Below, piece after piece: positions 11,225 to 21,033 of a stretch of DNA of 64,000 nt. The notes under the pieces are model-generated. The model was not told the DNA's origin and searched no databases. It saw only the letters and a program-made list of their open reading frames with translations. Source of the DNA: Tenrec ecaudatus (lineage: Eukaryota; Chordata; Mammalia; Afrosoricida; Tenrecidae); the NCBI RefSeq assembly GCF_050624435.1, contig NC_134543.1:126606774-126670773 (forward strand), given 5' to 3'. The first letter of the stretch is position 1. The number at the start of each line of letters is the position of its first letter. The position numbers and the translations under genes were made by a program.

Positions 11225-11400
11225 ACTGATTATTCTTAACCGCATTTTCCTTGGTGAGGAAACAAAGGCACAGAGAACTCGAGTGAGCTTGTCCAATATT
11301 ACATTGAGAATTAAAAAGTTGAACCAAACTTCAAGCCATGGAACTTCCAGCCGACCTTCAAGCCATCTTAACTCTTCACTGTACTACTCTTCAGTAAAGA
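11225..11400 (-). repeat. MIR element, minus orientation
   Basis: GGTGAGGAAACAAAGGCACA followed by GAGAACTCGAGTGAGCTTGT is the classic MIR motif series read in reverse. Diverged but clear. Confidence 0.75.
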
Positions 11401-11416
11401 TAAATCAGGTCTAGAG

Positions 11417-11611
11417 CAGTAGTTCTCAACCTACCCATTGCGTGACCCTTTCATGCAGGTCCTCATGCTGGGGTGACCCCCAACCGTAAAATTATTTTTG
11501 TTGCTACTTGATAACTGTAATTTTGCTACTGTTCTGAATTGGATGACCCCTGTGAAAGAAAGGGTCGTTCGACCTCCAAAGGGGTCGCGACCCACATGTT
11601 GAGAACCGCTG
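11417..11611. mobile_element. SPIN-like non-autonomous hAT element
   Basis: Termini CAGTAGTTCTCAACC and the complementary GTTGAGAACCGCTG bound about 195 bp with the diagnostic interior (ATTATTTTTGTTGCTACTTG and GGGGTCGCGACCCACATG). Target duplications are GTCTAGAG at 11409-11416 and GTCTAAAG at 11612-11619, an 8-bp hAT footprint with one later mismatch. Confidence 0.9.
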
Positions 11612-11619
11612 GTCTAAAG

Positions 11620-12475
11620 TTTTTCAACAATTCAAAAGATCCTTCACTCATGCAATCCCTTTGGATATAATCTATTTTAAAATAGGGTAAAATTCTGTTT
11701 TAAATCCTCTGAAGTACATTTCCTCATATGCTCAGTAACCTCTGAATCTGTTATCTATTAGCCCTTCCCAAACTGTGGCCTGCATCTTTCTTCCCTAATA
11801 AAGGGGCTTTCTTCTTTAACCAAGTCTATTAGTCAAATAATTCTTCATCTTGTCTTTCCCAGGGAACCTTTCCTAAGTGATTAAAATAGAGTCTTGATTT
11901 CGTCCTGCTCTGAGACATGCAGCACTTATGAAATACTTGCTACAGATTAATATTAATGTATTTAATTTTTAGATTCAAAATTAATGTAAATATTCATTTA
12001 AATAGCAGTATAGCCTGTTTTTAATATTTAGTTCTATAAAAGTGTGACTGTCTTAGGTTATAAGGGCATAGATGGTAAAGACTTGGCGGTTTAATTACCT
12101 TGAACTTCACTTAGCACCACATTAACACAATGAGGTGCTTAATCTTTTCTGTAATTATGATCATAGAAGATAAAAATAAAACTAGAATTACAGTGAACCT
12201 TTCTTGTAAAGTTAATGAATTTAAGTTGGTAAGATGTCATTTATATTTAGACAAAATAGCTTCTGGTTAGAATGAGCATTTCTAATATTAGGAAACAGTA
12301 TTGTATACAAAGAATTGAGGTGAAAAGTTAATTTGCTAGGTCAGAGGATAATTTATCCTATTTTTGTATTTAAAAACAATTTACATAAGTACTTAGTAAT
12401 ATTTCCAACTATTATTTGCATGGCCACTGAACATGAATATTGTCTAATAGGAAAAATAACAAATCCTGATACATT
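11620..12475. other. AT-rich DNA, nothing recognised
   Basis: No supported gene or repeat. Confidence 0.4.
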
Positions 12476-12479
12476 TCAG

Positions 12480-13330
12480 CTAAAATGATACACCGTGGGA
12501 TTTTTTAAAGTGTGAGAGCACTCTGAGGACCCTGATGGGAGGGCCATGTGTGACCTCTTCTTGCTACATCTGTCCAAGAATGAGTCCTGTGTGCTGGCCA
12601 TCAGACATTCCTCCAACCGCCTTGTTCTTTTGCAGATTCTGACACCAATTATCCCTCCCAGGACACTGTCCTTCTCTACGGGGCTTGGCAATCTGTTTCA
12701 AGAGCTACACAGACCTCACAGACAAGACTCATGATTGTGGGCATTTCTTGGGGAACCTACAAGGTTACATCAAGTCAGGACCAGAAAATGTTAAGGAGAC
12801 AGTTATTTTGTCTCCAGGACTTCTCAGCATGGCTGGTAGTCATCTCTCCCTCCTCCTTAGCCTCTTGCACTTGTGGTCACTAGAACAGTGTTTCAAAGAT
12901 TCTTTCACACTGATAAATGCCCACAGGGCACTCTCTCTGTTAGCTGTTCTTTGCCTGAAGGCACTCAGCTTCACTAACTGTGGGTCTGGAAGTTCACTGC
13001 TGTGCATTAAGGCACTGCTCCTTTGTTCTCATGAGACTCTTCTGCTCCATCTCATTGTCTTGGTGCTGCTGGGTCTTGTGCCTCTGCTGACTAACATTGC
13101 TGGCAGTGATCTCAGTGAGCTTCACTAGTGGCTTTTCTTTCTCAATGGTTGTGGGATTCCTTCTGCTGAATCTAAGGTGACTCCCTTCTATACTCAACAG
13201 AATGGCAAAAACGGTCCAATCCTTGAATGAGAGACCTTCATGTCCTTTACCTGCTCTCAAGGTGGGAGTTACAAAGACTGTGGCCGGAAGAGCCATAACA
13301 AGCAATTTCACTCTACCGCACACTTTCATT
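12480..13330 (-). other. Unclassified block with long minus-strand frames
   Basis: Less AT-rich than its surroundings. On the minus strand it contains an open frame of 111 codons (13329-12994) and, further down, a second of about 71 codons (12691-12476). Plus-strand frames of 147 and 62 codons overlap them. The minus-strand frame has a hydrophilic C-terminal half rich in Lys, Glu and Gln. I do not recognise a family, and saw no poly(A) tail or target-site duplication. It may be a decayed processed pseudogene or an old transposon. Confidence 0.25.
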
Positions 13331-13334
13331 ACTG

Positions 13335-14290
13335 AATATTAAGCTACTACAAGCTTATCAAACATATTTTCATAGTAGTGCTTCAAATTTGTGGAATAGA
13401 GAGGTTCCCTGAGAGGAAAAATCAAAACAGATCTGTTTTTCTTTACAGAAAAGAACAGATTCTCTATGTATTCTAAGAAGGGGGGTCCAAAGACCTAGTG
13501 TAGGACAATGCTAATCAGAATACAGCAAAGAGGAAGGATCACGTAAAATATGTATATATCTACAACGTTCATGGGACCAGAAGATTTAAGGTATATCTCC
13601 ATTTTCTCTTATTTTATATTTTCCTGAATTTCTTATGCATATGTGATAGGAAAGACTATTAGACTTTTGGTCTGTGTTACCATTTTTAAGTACTTTGTAT
13701 TTAATTCATTTTTCTTACAAAATAAATATATCATCTTTCATTTAATCCCCTATGCAATTTTCATATATCGCCATTTCAAAAAAGGCAAGAAAGCAAAATT
13801 ACTCTTGATTCTGATATCATGATAGTCACATCTAAAGGCTGCAGGTACATGATTAAAATATGCTAACATTTTCATAATTTAACAGACTAAAGAACAAAAA
13901 GATTTAGAAAAATATTCCAAGGCAATTTACTGGTTTGGAACGTGTGGTAAACAGCTGGAATAATGGAAGTTAACACAACAGTAACCATCTTTTGCACTGA
14001 GCCCCCCCACACAGTAGGAAGGATTAACTGCTATCAGTTCTTGCTTGCATTTGCCATGGGGCTTCACTTTGAAAATGAAGAGAAAACTGGAGAATTCTTA
14101 CCGGCAACTTATTACCTAAACTTCATATGCAAAATGAGGACAGCATTGATTAAAATCAGATTTCAACTCTATCAATATCAATTCAGAAAGGAAAGCTAGC
14201 TCTTGAAAATTGATGAAGATAAGAATGTGGATCATTGACATTCATATAGCATATTTTAGGTAATAAGGAATGTTACAGTACAATTTAAAA
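13335..14290. other. AT-rich DNA, nothing firm
   Basis: The 50-bp stretch at about 13,598-13,650 recurs at about 14,946-14,996 with few changes. Otherwise no gene or repeat was recognised; the small frame at 13963-14199 has no support. Confidence 0.4.
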
Positions 14291-14295
14291 AAAGA

Positions 14296-14480
14296 AAGCC
14301 TCATCATCATTGAGTTGGTTATGACTCATAGGGAACCCACAGGACAGAGTGGGTTTCTGAGACTACCTCTGTACGGGAGTAGAAAACTTCATCTTTCTTT
14401 CTAGCAGAGGTTGGGGCTTCGAACTTGCTGGCCTTTGGGTTAAGAGCCAAATGCTAAAGGGCAGGGTAGAAATCCCCTGG
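14296..14480 (+). repeat. AfroSINE, plus orientation
   Basis: All parts are present in order: CATTGAGTTGGTTATGACTC, ACAGAGTGGGTTTCTGAGAC, GGGAGTAGAAAACTTCATCT, then TTCGAACTTGCTGGCCTTTG and a worn tRNA-like end. Confidence 0.8.
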
Positions 14481-14624
14481 AGGTTCCCAAGGCTGTGTAA
14501 CGCATTAAGGGAGAAGAAGGCTTGGTCTTTCTTCTTTGGAATTTAGGACTTGCAGATCACAGCCCAATGAAACCACTATGACCTCAGGGCTCATAGTGTA
14601 TAACAGAATCTTTTCTTTTGCCTT

Positions 14625-14945
14625 TTTCTTAAATCATTTTATTGGGGGCTCGTACAACTCATCAAAATCCATCCATCCATCCATTGTGTCTAGCACATTT
14701 GTACATTTGTGGCCCTCATCATTGTCAAAACATTTGCTTTCTACTTGAGCCCTTGGAATCAGCTCCTCATTTTCCCCCCTTCCTCCCTTCCCTCATGAAC
14801 CCTTAATAATTTATAAATTATTATTATTTTGTCATATCTTACAGCGTCTGATGTCTGTCTATACCCACTTTTCTGTTGTCCAACCCCCAGGGAGGAGGTT
14901 ATATGTAGATATTTGTAACCAGTTCCACCTTTCTCCCTCATCCTC
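14625..14945 (-). mobile_element. L1 3'UTR fragment, minus orientation
   Basis: Begins TTTTATTGGGGGCTCGTACA, passes through TTTGTGGCCCTCATCATTGT and a C/T-rich tract, and ends near GGGAGGAGGTTATATGTAGA. This is the reverse complement of the afrotherian L1 3'UTR seen in full at 17.4, 25.7 and 32.6 kb. Part of the far end is missing. Confidence 0.8.
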
Positions 14946-15002
14946 CATTTTCTCTTATTTACATTTTCCTGAATTTCTTATACATATGCGATAGGTGAGA
15001 TT

Positions 15003-15655
15003 GAACTGCTGACCCTGTGCTTCACACTGCAATATGCTAAATCAGCTAATGAAAATTTTATGGTTCATAATGATCTGATCTGCAATTACTTGTTGGAAGA
15101 GCAAAAAAGAAATAGGATAAAGCTGGAACAGGATGAATTGTGGTTAAAATAACCAAAGCAAAGCAACCAAAAAAAAAAATCCCTCCTACAAACTCACAGC
15201 CATCAAGTTGATTCAGACTCATAGCGATGTTGTAGAACAGAGCAGGACCTCCCTCGTTTTCCCAGACTGTAAATCTTCAGAGGGACAGAGGTCTCTCTCC
15301 ATCTTTCCCACTGGGATTGAGTGGTGGATTCAAACTGCTGACTGTGGGGTTTGTAGCTCCAATCAGAAAGTATTGTCTAAAAGTTTTAGCCTACTGGGAA
15401 AATATTTTAACGTGAAATAAATAAATAAACATGATAAACAGATAAAAGGAAAAATTACAAATAAAACAATAATGGGTCTCACCAATTTAATCAAAGTGAG
15501 CAGCAATTTGAAATACATATAAGGTAAAGACCTTCAGATATTATTCATTAAGGTATGCCGTATGGGAATTTTAACGGAAAATAATTCCATAAGTTACATT
15601 CTATGAACAGTAATAAGTAAGATGTTCTCTGAGAATATACCTTAAGTTATAATGC
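15003..15655 (+). repeat. Duplicated block, copy A
   Basis: This block (AfroSINE tail, unique AT-rich DNA, then a second AfroSINE at about 15,180-15,360) is almost identical to 16,680-17,272 plus 18,070-18,140. In copy A it runs directly into a CACGTG minisatellite at 15,656. The contained AfroSINE has CATCAAGTTGATTCAGACTC and GATTCAAACTGCTGACTGTG. The shared 70-residue frame in both copies is SINE-derived and not coding. Confidence 0.85.
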
Positions 15656-16336
15656 GGTCACGTGCTCAGGTGGGCGTGGTCACGTGAGCTGGTTTGCGGG
15701 TCGCGTGCGCAAGCGGGCGTGGTCACGTGTGCTGGTTGGCGGGTCACGTGCCCAGGCGGGCGTGGTCACGTGCACTGGTTGGCTGTTAACGTGCACAGGT
15801 GGGAGTGGTCACGTGCGCTGGTTGACGGGTCACGTGCCCAAGCAGGCATGGTCACGTGTGCAGGTTGGCAGGTAACGTTCTCAGGTGGGCGTGGTCACAA
15901 GGGCTGGTTGGCGGGTCACGTGCGCAAGCGGGTGTGGTCACGTGCGCTGGTTGGCGGGTCACGTGCGCAGGTGGGCGTGGTCATGCGCGCTTGCGACAGC
16001 AGTCACCTGAGCAGTTTGGCACGGTCACGGTGCCAAGCTGGGCGCGGTTACGTGCACAGGTGGGCGTGGTCACGTGCGCTGGTTGGCCACCTGCACAGAT
16101 GGGACTGGTCACGTGCAGGAGTAGTCATGGTCGCTCGCAAGCGCTGGTCACGTGCGCAGATGCGCGGAGTCACGTGCCCTGGTAAGGGTGGTCCGTTCGG
16201 GGGTGGGCACTTGTTGGCGGGTCACGTGCGCGGGTGGGCGCGGTCAGGTGCATTGGTCCGCGTGTTCACGTGCGCAGGCGGGACGGTCACCTGTGGATGT
16301 GGGGGTGGTCACGTGAGCAGGCGGGCCTGGTCACGC
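15656..16336 (+). repeat. CACGTG minisatellite array A
   Basis: About 680 bp of tandem 21- and 22-bp units with core GGCGTGGTCACGTGCGC, alternating with a variant containing CTGGTTGGCGGGTCACGTG. Most units hold the palindrome CACGTG (E-box) and CpG-rich GCGC steps. The right border is the L1-derived fragment at 16,337. Long open frames across the array are by-products of the 21-bp period and the lack of stops in the unit. Confidence 0.95.
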
Positions 16337-16675
16337 CCCCCTTTTCCTGAACACTTAATAGTTTATAAATAATTATTTTCTCTTATCTTACAGTGCCCGC
16401 CGTCTCCCCTCACCCACCTTCCCATTGCCCATCTCCCAGCGAGGAGGTTCCCCATAGATCCCCAAGATCGGTTCTCTCTTTCTACACCACCCTGCCTCTC
16501 GGTGTCGCCACTCCCACCGCTGGTCCTGAGGGTTTCATCCGTCGTAGGGAGTGACCAAGGCCAAGGTAACTGAGAGCAATTACTGAAACCAGAATGAAGG
16601 CTGAACATGGGATAGGTTGTAACTCTTAATGGGAGCAGAAAGCCTCATTTTTCTTTCATGAAGGGTTGGTGAGTT
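16337..16675 (-). mobile_element. L1 3'UTR fragment plus AfroSINE fragment linked to array A
   Basis: The part to about 16,555 is a diverged L1 3'UTR piece (AGTTTATAAATAATTATTTT, GCGAGGAGGTTCCCCATAGA, CACCGCTGGTCCTGAGGGTT). It is followed by GACCAAGGCCAAGGTAACTG and an AfroSINE fragment. The same chain follows array C at 24,389 and, inverted, array D at 27,545. It travels with the minisatellite as one module. Confidence 0.8.
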
Positions 16676-16679
16676 TCAA

Positions 16680-17272
16680 CTGCTGACCCTGTGCTTCACA
16701 GTGCAATATGCTAAATCAGCTAATGACAATTTTATGGTTCATAATGATCTGATCTGCAATTACTTGTTGGAAGAGCAAAAAAGAAATAGGATAAAGCTGG
16801 AACAGGATGAATTGTGGTTAAAATAACCAAAGCAAAGCAACCAAAAAAATCCCTCCTACAAACTCACAGCCATCAAGTTGATTCAGACTCATAGCGATGT
16901 TGTAGAACAGAGCAGGACCTCCCTCGTTTTCCCAGACTGTAAATCTTCAGAGGGACAGAGGTCTCTCTCCATCTTTCCCACTGGGATTGAGTGGTGGATT
17001 CAAACTGCTGACTGTGGGGTTTGTAGCTCCAATCAGAAAGTATTGTCTAAAAGTTTTAGCCTACTGGGAAAATATTTTAACGTGAAATAAATAAATAAAC
17101 TTGATAAACAGATAAAAGGAAATATTACAAATAAAACAAGACTGGGGCTCACCAATTTAATCAAAGTGAGCAGCAATTTGAAATACATATAAGGAAAAGA
17201 CCTTCAGATATTATTCATTAACGTATGCCGTATGGGAATTTTCACTGAAAATAATTCCATAAGTTACTTTCT
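16680..17272 (+). repeat. Duplicated block, copy B (first part)
   Basis: Near-identical to copy A at 15,003. It includes the AfroSINE at about 16,850-17,030. It is interrupted at 17,273 by an L1 insertion and resumes at 18,070. Confidence 0.85.
17258..17272. repeat. Target-site duplication of L1 insertion, left
   Basis: CATAAGTTACTTTCT, repeated exactly at 18070-18084. Copy A has the empty site with a single copy (one base different), confirming the insertion boundaries. Confidence 0.9.
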
Positions 17273-18069
17273 TTTTTTTTTTTTAACAATTTATTGGGGC
17301 TCATACAATTCTTATCACAGTTCATACATATACATACATCAATTGTATAAAGCACATCTGTACAGTCTTTGCCCTAATCATTTTTTTCTCCTCTTTTCTT
17401 TTTTTACATTTTATTAGGGACTCATACAACTCTTATCACCATCCATACATATACATACATCAATTGTATAAAGCACATCCATACATTCCCTGCCCCAATC
17501 ATTCTCAAGGCATTTGCTCTCCACTTAAGCCCCCTGCATCAGGTCCTCTTTTTTTTCCCCTCCCTCCCCTTGCCCCCCTCCCTCATGTGCCCTTGGTAAT
17601 TTATACATCGTTATTTTGTCATATCTTGACCTATCCGGAGTCTCCCTTCCCCCCTTCTCTGCTGTCCCTCTCCCAGGGAAGAGGTCACATGTGGATCCTT
17701 GTAATCAGTTCCCCCCTTCCAACCCACTCACCCTCCACTCTCCCAGCATCGTCCCTCACACCCTTGGTCCTGAAGGTATCATCCACCCTGGATTCCCTGT
17801 ACCTCCAGCCCTCATATGTACCAGTGTACAGCCTCTGTCCTACCCAGGCCTGCAAGGTAGAATTCGGATCATGGTAGTTGGGGGGAGGAAGCATCCAGGA
17901 TCTAGGGGAAAGCTGTGTTCTTCATCGGTACTACCTCGCACCCTAATTAACCCATCTCCTCTCCTAAATCCCTCTATGAGGGCATCTCCATTGGCCGACA
18001 CTTGGGCCTTGGGTCTCCACTCGGCACTTCCCCCTTCATTTAATATGGTATATATACACATATACATAT
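17273..18069 (-). mobile_element. L1 3'UTR insertion(s), minus orientation
   Basis: A T-run at the left border is the poly(A) tail of a minus-strand element. A short copy (to about 17,400) with TTATTGGGGCTCATACAATT is followed by a second TTTTT run and a longer copy of the same 3'UTR to 18,069. So either two nested insertions or one insertion carrying a tandem 3' end is present. Elements are 5'-truncated and contain only 3'UTR. A 15-bp target duplication brackets the whole. Confidence 0.85.
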
Positions 18070-18145
18070 CATAAGTTACTTTCTATGAACAGTAATAAGT
18101 AAGATCTTCTCTGAGAATATAACTTAAGTTATAATGCAATCAAGT
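18070..18145 (+). repeat. Duplicated block, copy B (end)
   Basis: Continues copy B after the L1 insertion, up to ATAATGCAATCAAGTGACTT. At the matching point copy A changes into the minisatellite. This is therefore the minisatellite-free version of the junction. Confidence 0.8.
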
Positions 18146-18654
18146 GACTTGAAGGAAAATGAAATGTATGTCACCTGGAAATAATTCTCAGAGAATTCTA
18201 AGATGGAGAAATCCAAAAATCAGAGCGAGAACCTTCAGAACATTTTTGTTGCGTATACATAAATATATTTTATTGATGGGTCATATTGCACATCTCATTT
18301 GTATGATAGTATAATTACTTTATCACAAGTTGCAGCTAATTCCCCTTGCCTAGAGTAGCATATGTCATTTTCAAATAATCCCTTCCTGGGTCAAGTCATC
18401 GTCAAATTCACAGAGAGCCTTGTAAAGTGATTTTGGGTAGACACATGGAGAGTGCACAGCTTAAACTTTTTTTCACTGAACAGATAAAGCAAGGTAGGGA
18501 TATTGTTTTACAAATGTTTCCTTGAAAGAAGTATATCTTTCTGAGCCTGAAAAACATTAAATTGATATATTTAGGGAATAATATATAAGGCTAAGCAGAA
18601 TAAATCTGAAAAGTTAAGTAGCTCTACAAAAAAAAAAGATGAAAGTGAGTGTGC

Positions 18655-19065
18655 TTGGCCAGGTTGACTAGAGAAAAAAACCCAGCAACACTCATGTGTG
18701 TATAAGAAGGAGCTTTCTATCGAGAAGCATTATATATCAAGAAAACAGCCCAGGCAAACTCAAGTTCCTAAGTCCTACACGAGTCCATAAGTTCCTCTTT
18801 AGACTCACAAAGCCCCATGAAACAATGCCGAATGCAGGAAGATCACAGGCCAGTGGGTGCAAAGTCGTGTGGATCCGATGCCATCGGGGTCAGGCGGCAG
18901 GAATGAAGGCAGAGAGATAGGAAGAGGTTCCCAGGGCCTTCCTGATGACAAGGCCATGCCCACAAGGAGGTACCACCATGCTGTGACCCGATTGACAAGC
19001 TAGACTCCCCTCCTGTCCTTTTAGAAATCTTCAAGTTGACACGAACTTATGTAACTAGCACAGAC
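18655..19065 (+). repeat. Unclassified interspersed repeat, copy 1
   Basis: Starts GCCAGGTTGACTAGAGAAA and ends near CAAGTTGACACGAACTTATG. A related but diverged copy lies at 20,361-20,800, and both have counterparts in the inverted arm (39,130-39,570 and 37,460-37,890). The ends AGGTTGACTAGAGAAAC and CAAGTTGACA look like family boundaries. I do not recognise the family; no protein frame is evident. Confidence 0.55.
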
Positions 19066-20360
19066 CACCCCTGATGAACTTAACACCTTTCCACAACTCT
19101 TTAACCATAGACAATTTTAAAACAAAACAATCATAAAATCATGGTTGCATCTAACAGTATCAAACTAAAATGCATACTACTCAAAATGTGCCAGCCTCAT
19201 TGACATACTATAAGTAAACAAAACACTTTAAATACTAGAAGTAGACCATTTAAATTCTATAAGTAAACAAAACAAAAATATTCTATGCCTAACATTGCAA
19301 TTATGGGAACACCTACATCATCATTCTATCATCCTATCAACATTTCCCCCCACCCATCCACGTTGGTAAGCCACCGTCTTCGTGCCTTTATCTTCCACAT
19401 TCCGGGTGTCCAGTGTCTCTACTGCCCCTTCTAGCAAGCCAGTACTCTGAGGATACAAGCATTTTCGTTGATGCGAAGAATCTCATTCTAGTTGGCACCT
19501 GCGTGTCTGCATCCATCGTCAAAGTGAAAGCAGGACAGGCCATCCCTAAAGTCAGCAGGAAGATGCACCGATTCACAAGCTCCAAAATCTTTTCTTCATT
19601 TGGTCGACTCGTTGTGGGCCACCTCACTTGGCCTCACTCAGGTGCCCATGGGCTGTCTTGACTTTTGACCGAGAGTCCCTGTCACAAATACTCACCCACC
19701 TTAGCCCCCTTGTGCTAAGTCATGTCATAGGCTCAGGTTCCCACAGCTCTTTCAACTTGAGACCAGGCAATCTGCTCTTGTTTGCAACTCTAGTCCCTGT
19801 GAACTAGGTCCACAGGTGTCCGTGGCCAGATGCGCTATTCATATTTCCCACGAATCATTTCTATGATGCGTTATAGCAATAAAAATAGATAGAAAAGATC
19901 GATGTAATCCTAATACAGTCAGATAGTAAACACATTCTGAAAACATTCCAATTGAATCCTTTCTGATCTAAACGGTCCCATTCACATGCATTATGGTCTT
20001 AGGCCTCTGGTGGCACCAAGCTAGGACCAGGCCTTTGGTCACCCAGTTTGGCTAACCAGCATGGCCTCAGAGACGTTCGAAGGGTATTTTTGCCCCCACG
20101 CACTCAAAATTTACACCCGTCACATTCACTTTTACAAAGTTTCAGGCAGAAATAACCAAATACAACTTCTGGGCATCAGAACCTTCACTTCCCATGTCCT
20201 TCTCCTGAAGAGAACAAGTAAGATACATGACTATATTTGACCTCCAAGTAGTCAAAGAGAAAAGACTACCAGAAAGCAGAGGTCAGGCAAGCATCCTCTC
20301 TCCGCCTTCATGATTTGTTTCTCTAGTATTCCACTCCCTAGGTACCATATGGTGTAAGGC

Positions 20361-20800
20361 CAGGTTGACTAGAGAAACAAATGCAGTGAGATTCATATAT
20401 GTGGAAGAAAAAGCTTTCTATCAAGAAGTAATTGTGAATCAGGAAAACATCCCAACCCAGTCCAACTGAAGTCCATAAGTCTAATAGTAGTCCATAAGCC
20501 TAATAGTAGTTCTTCCCAGACTCATGAAGCCACATGCACTGTCGCTGAATGCAGGAATGTCGCAGGTTGGTGGGTGCAACGTCTTGTGGATCTAATGGCT
20601 GTGCGCACATCTCCAGAGGTCTTGCAGCCACCAGGGTCAGGCAACAGGAAGCTGAAGCCAGAGAGAGAGGAGGAGGTTCCCAGAACTCTCCGTAGTAGGA
20701 AGCCACGCACATAACACAAGGAGATACCATTAGGCATAATTGGAAGGCTGCACTCCACCCTGTACTTTGATAAATCTTTAAGTTGACATGAGATGATGTG
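20361..20800 (+). repeat. Unclassified interspersed repeat, copy 2
   Basis: Begins GCCAGGTTGACTAGAGAAAC and ends near TAAGTTGACATGAGATGATG. Same family as 18,655-19,065 but clearly diverged from it, so the two inserted separately or duplicated long before the inverted duplication. Confidence 0.55.
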
Positions 20801-21033
20801 CATTTGTATTCGTACTGGGAAGTAAGATGCTAATAAGATGATGTAGACATCTAAAGAAGACAGAGTAAGTTTTAAAAAAAACCAGCTATGAAGTTATTAG
20901 TTTCTAGGCTTTGCTAAGTTAATTTCCCATGTAATGTTCAGAAAAATATGAATAATAATATCGCTAACTAATGTATAGAATTATTTTATAGAGTGGCATG
21001 AACATACTGATAATGAAATTAATGTTAATTACA

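Larger units (their letters stand above)
18146..21030 (+). repeat. Large inverted duplication, arm 1
   Basis: About 2.9 kb that reappears as its reverse complement at 37,230-40,073. Shared landmarks run the whole length: GACTTGAAGGAAAATGAAAT at the outer edge, TCTGAGGATACAAGCATTTT in the middle, and GATAATGAAATTAATGTTA at the inner edge. By eye the arms differ at roughly one base in ten, so the duplication is not recent. Open frames such as 19,413-19,661 recur in the other arm with frameshifts and are not genes. Confidence 0.88.

Noticed and set aside
12994..13329. 111-codon minus-strand frame as a gene
   Set aside because: No family recognised, no splice sites, no tail or target duplication; kept only as an unclassified block.
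15208..17090. Identical 70-codon frames at 15,208 and 16,878 as a duplicated small gene
   Set aside because: Both are AfroSINE sequence within the duplicated block.
19388..19661. Conserved small gene shared by both inverted arms
   Set aside because: The frames in the two arms diverge with indels and stops, as expected for duplicated non-coding DNA.
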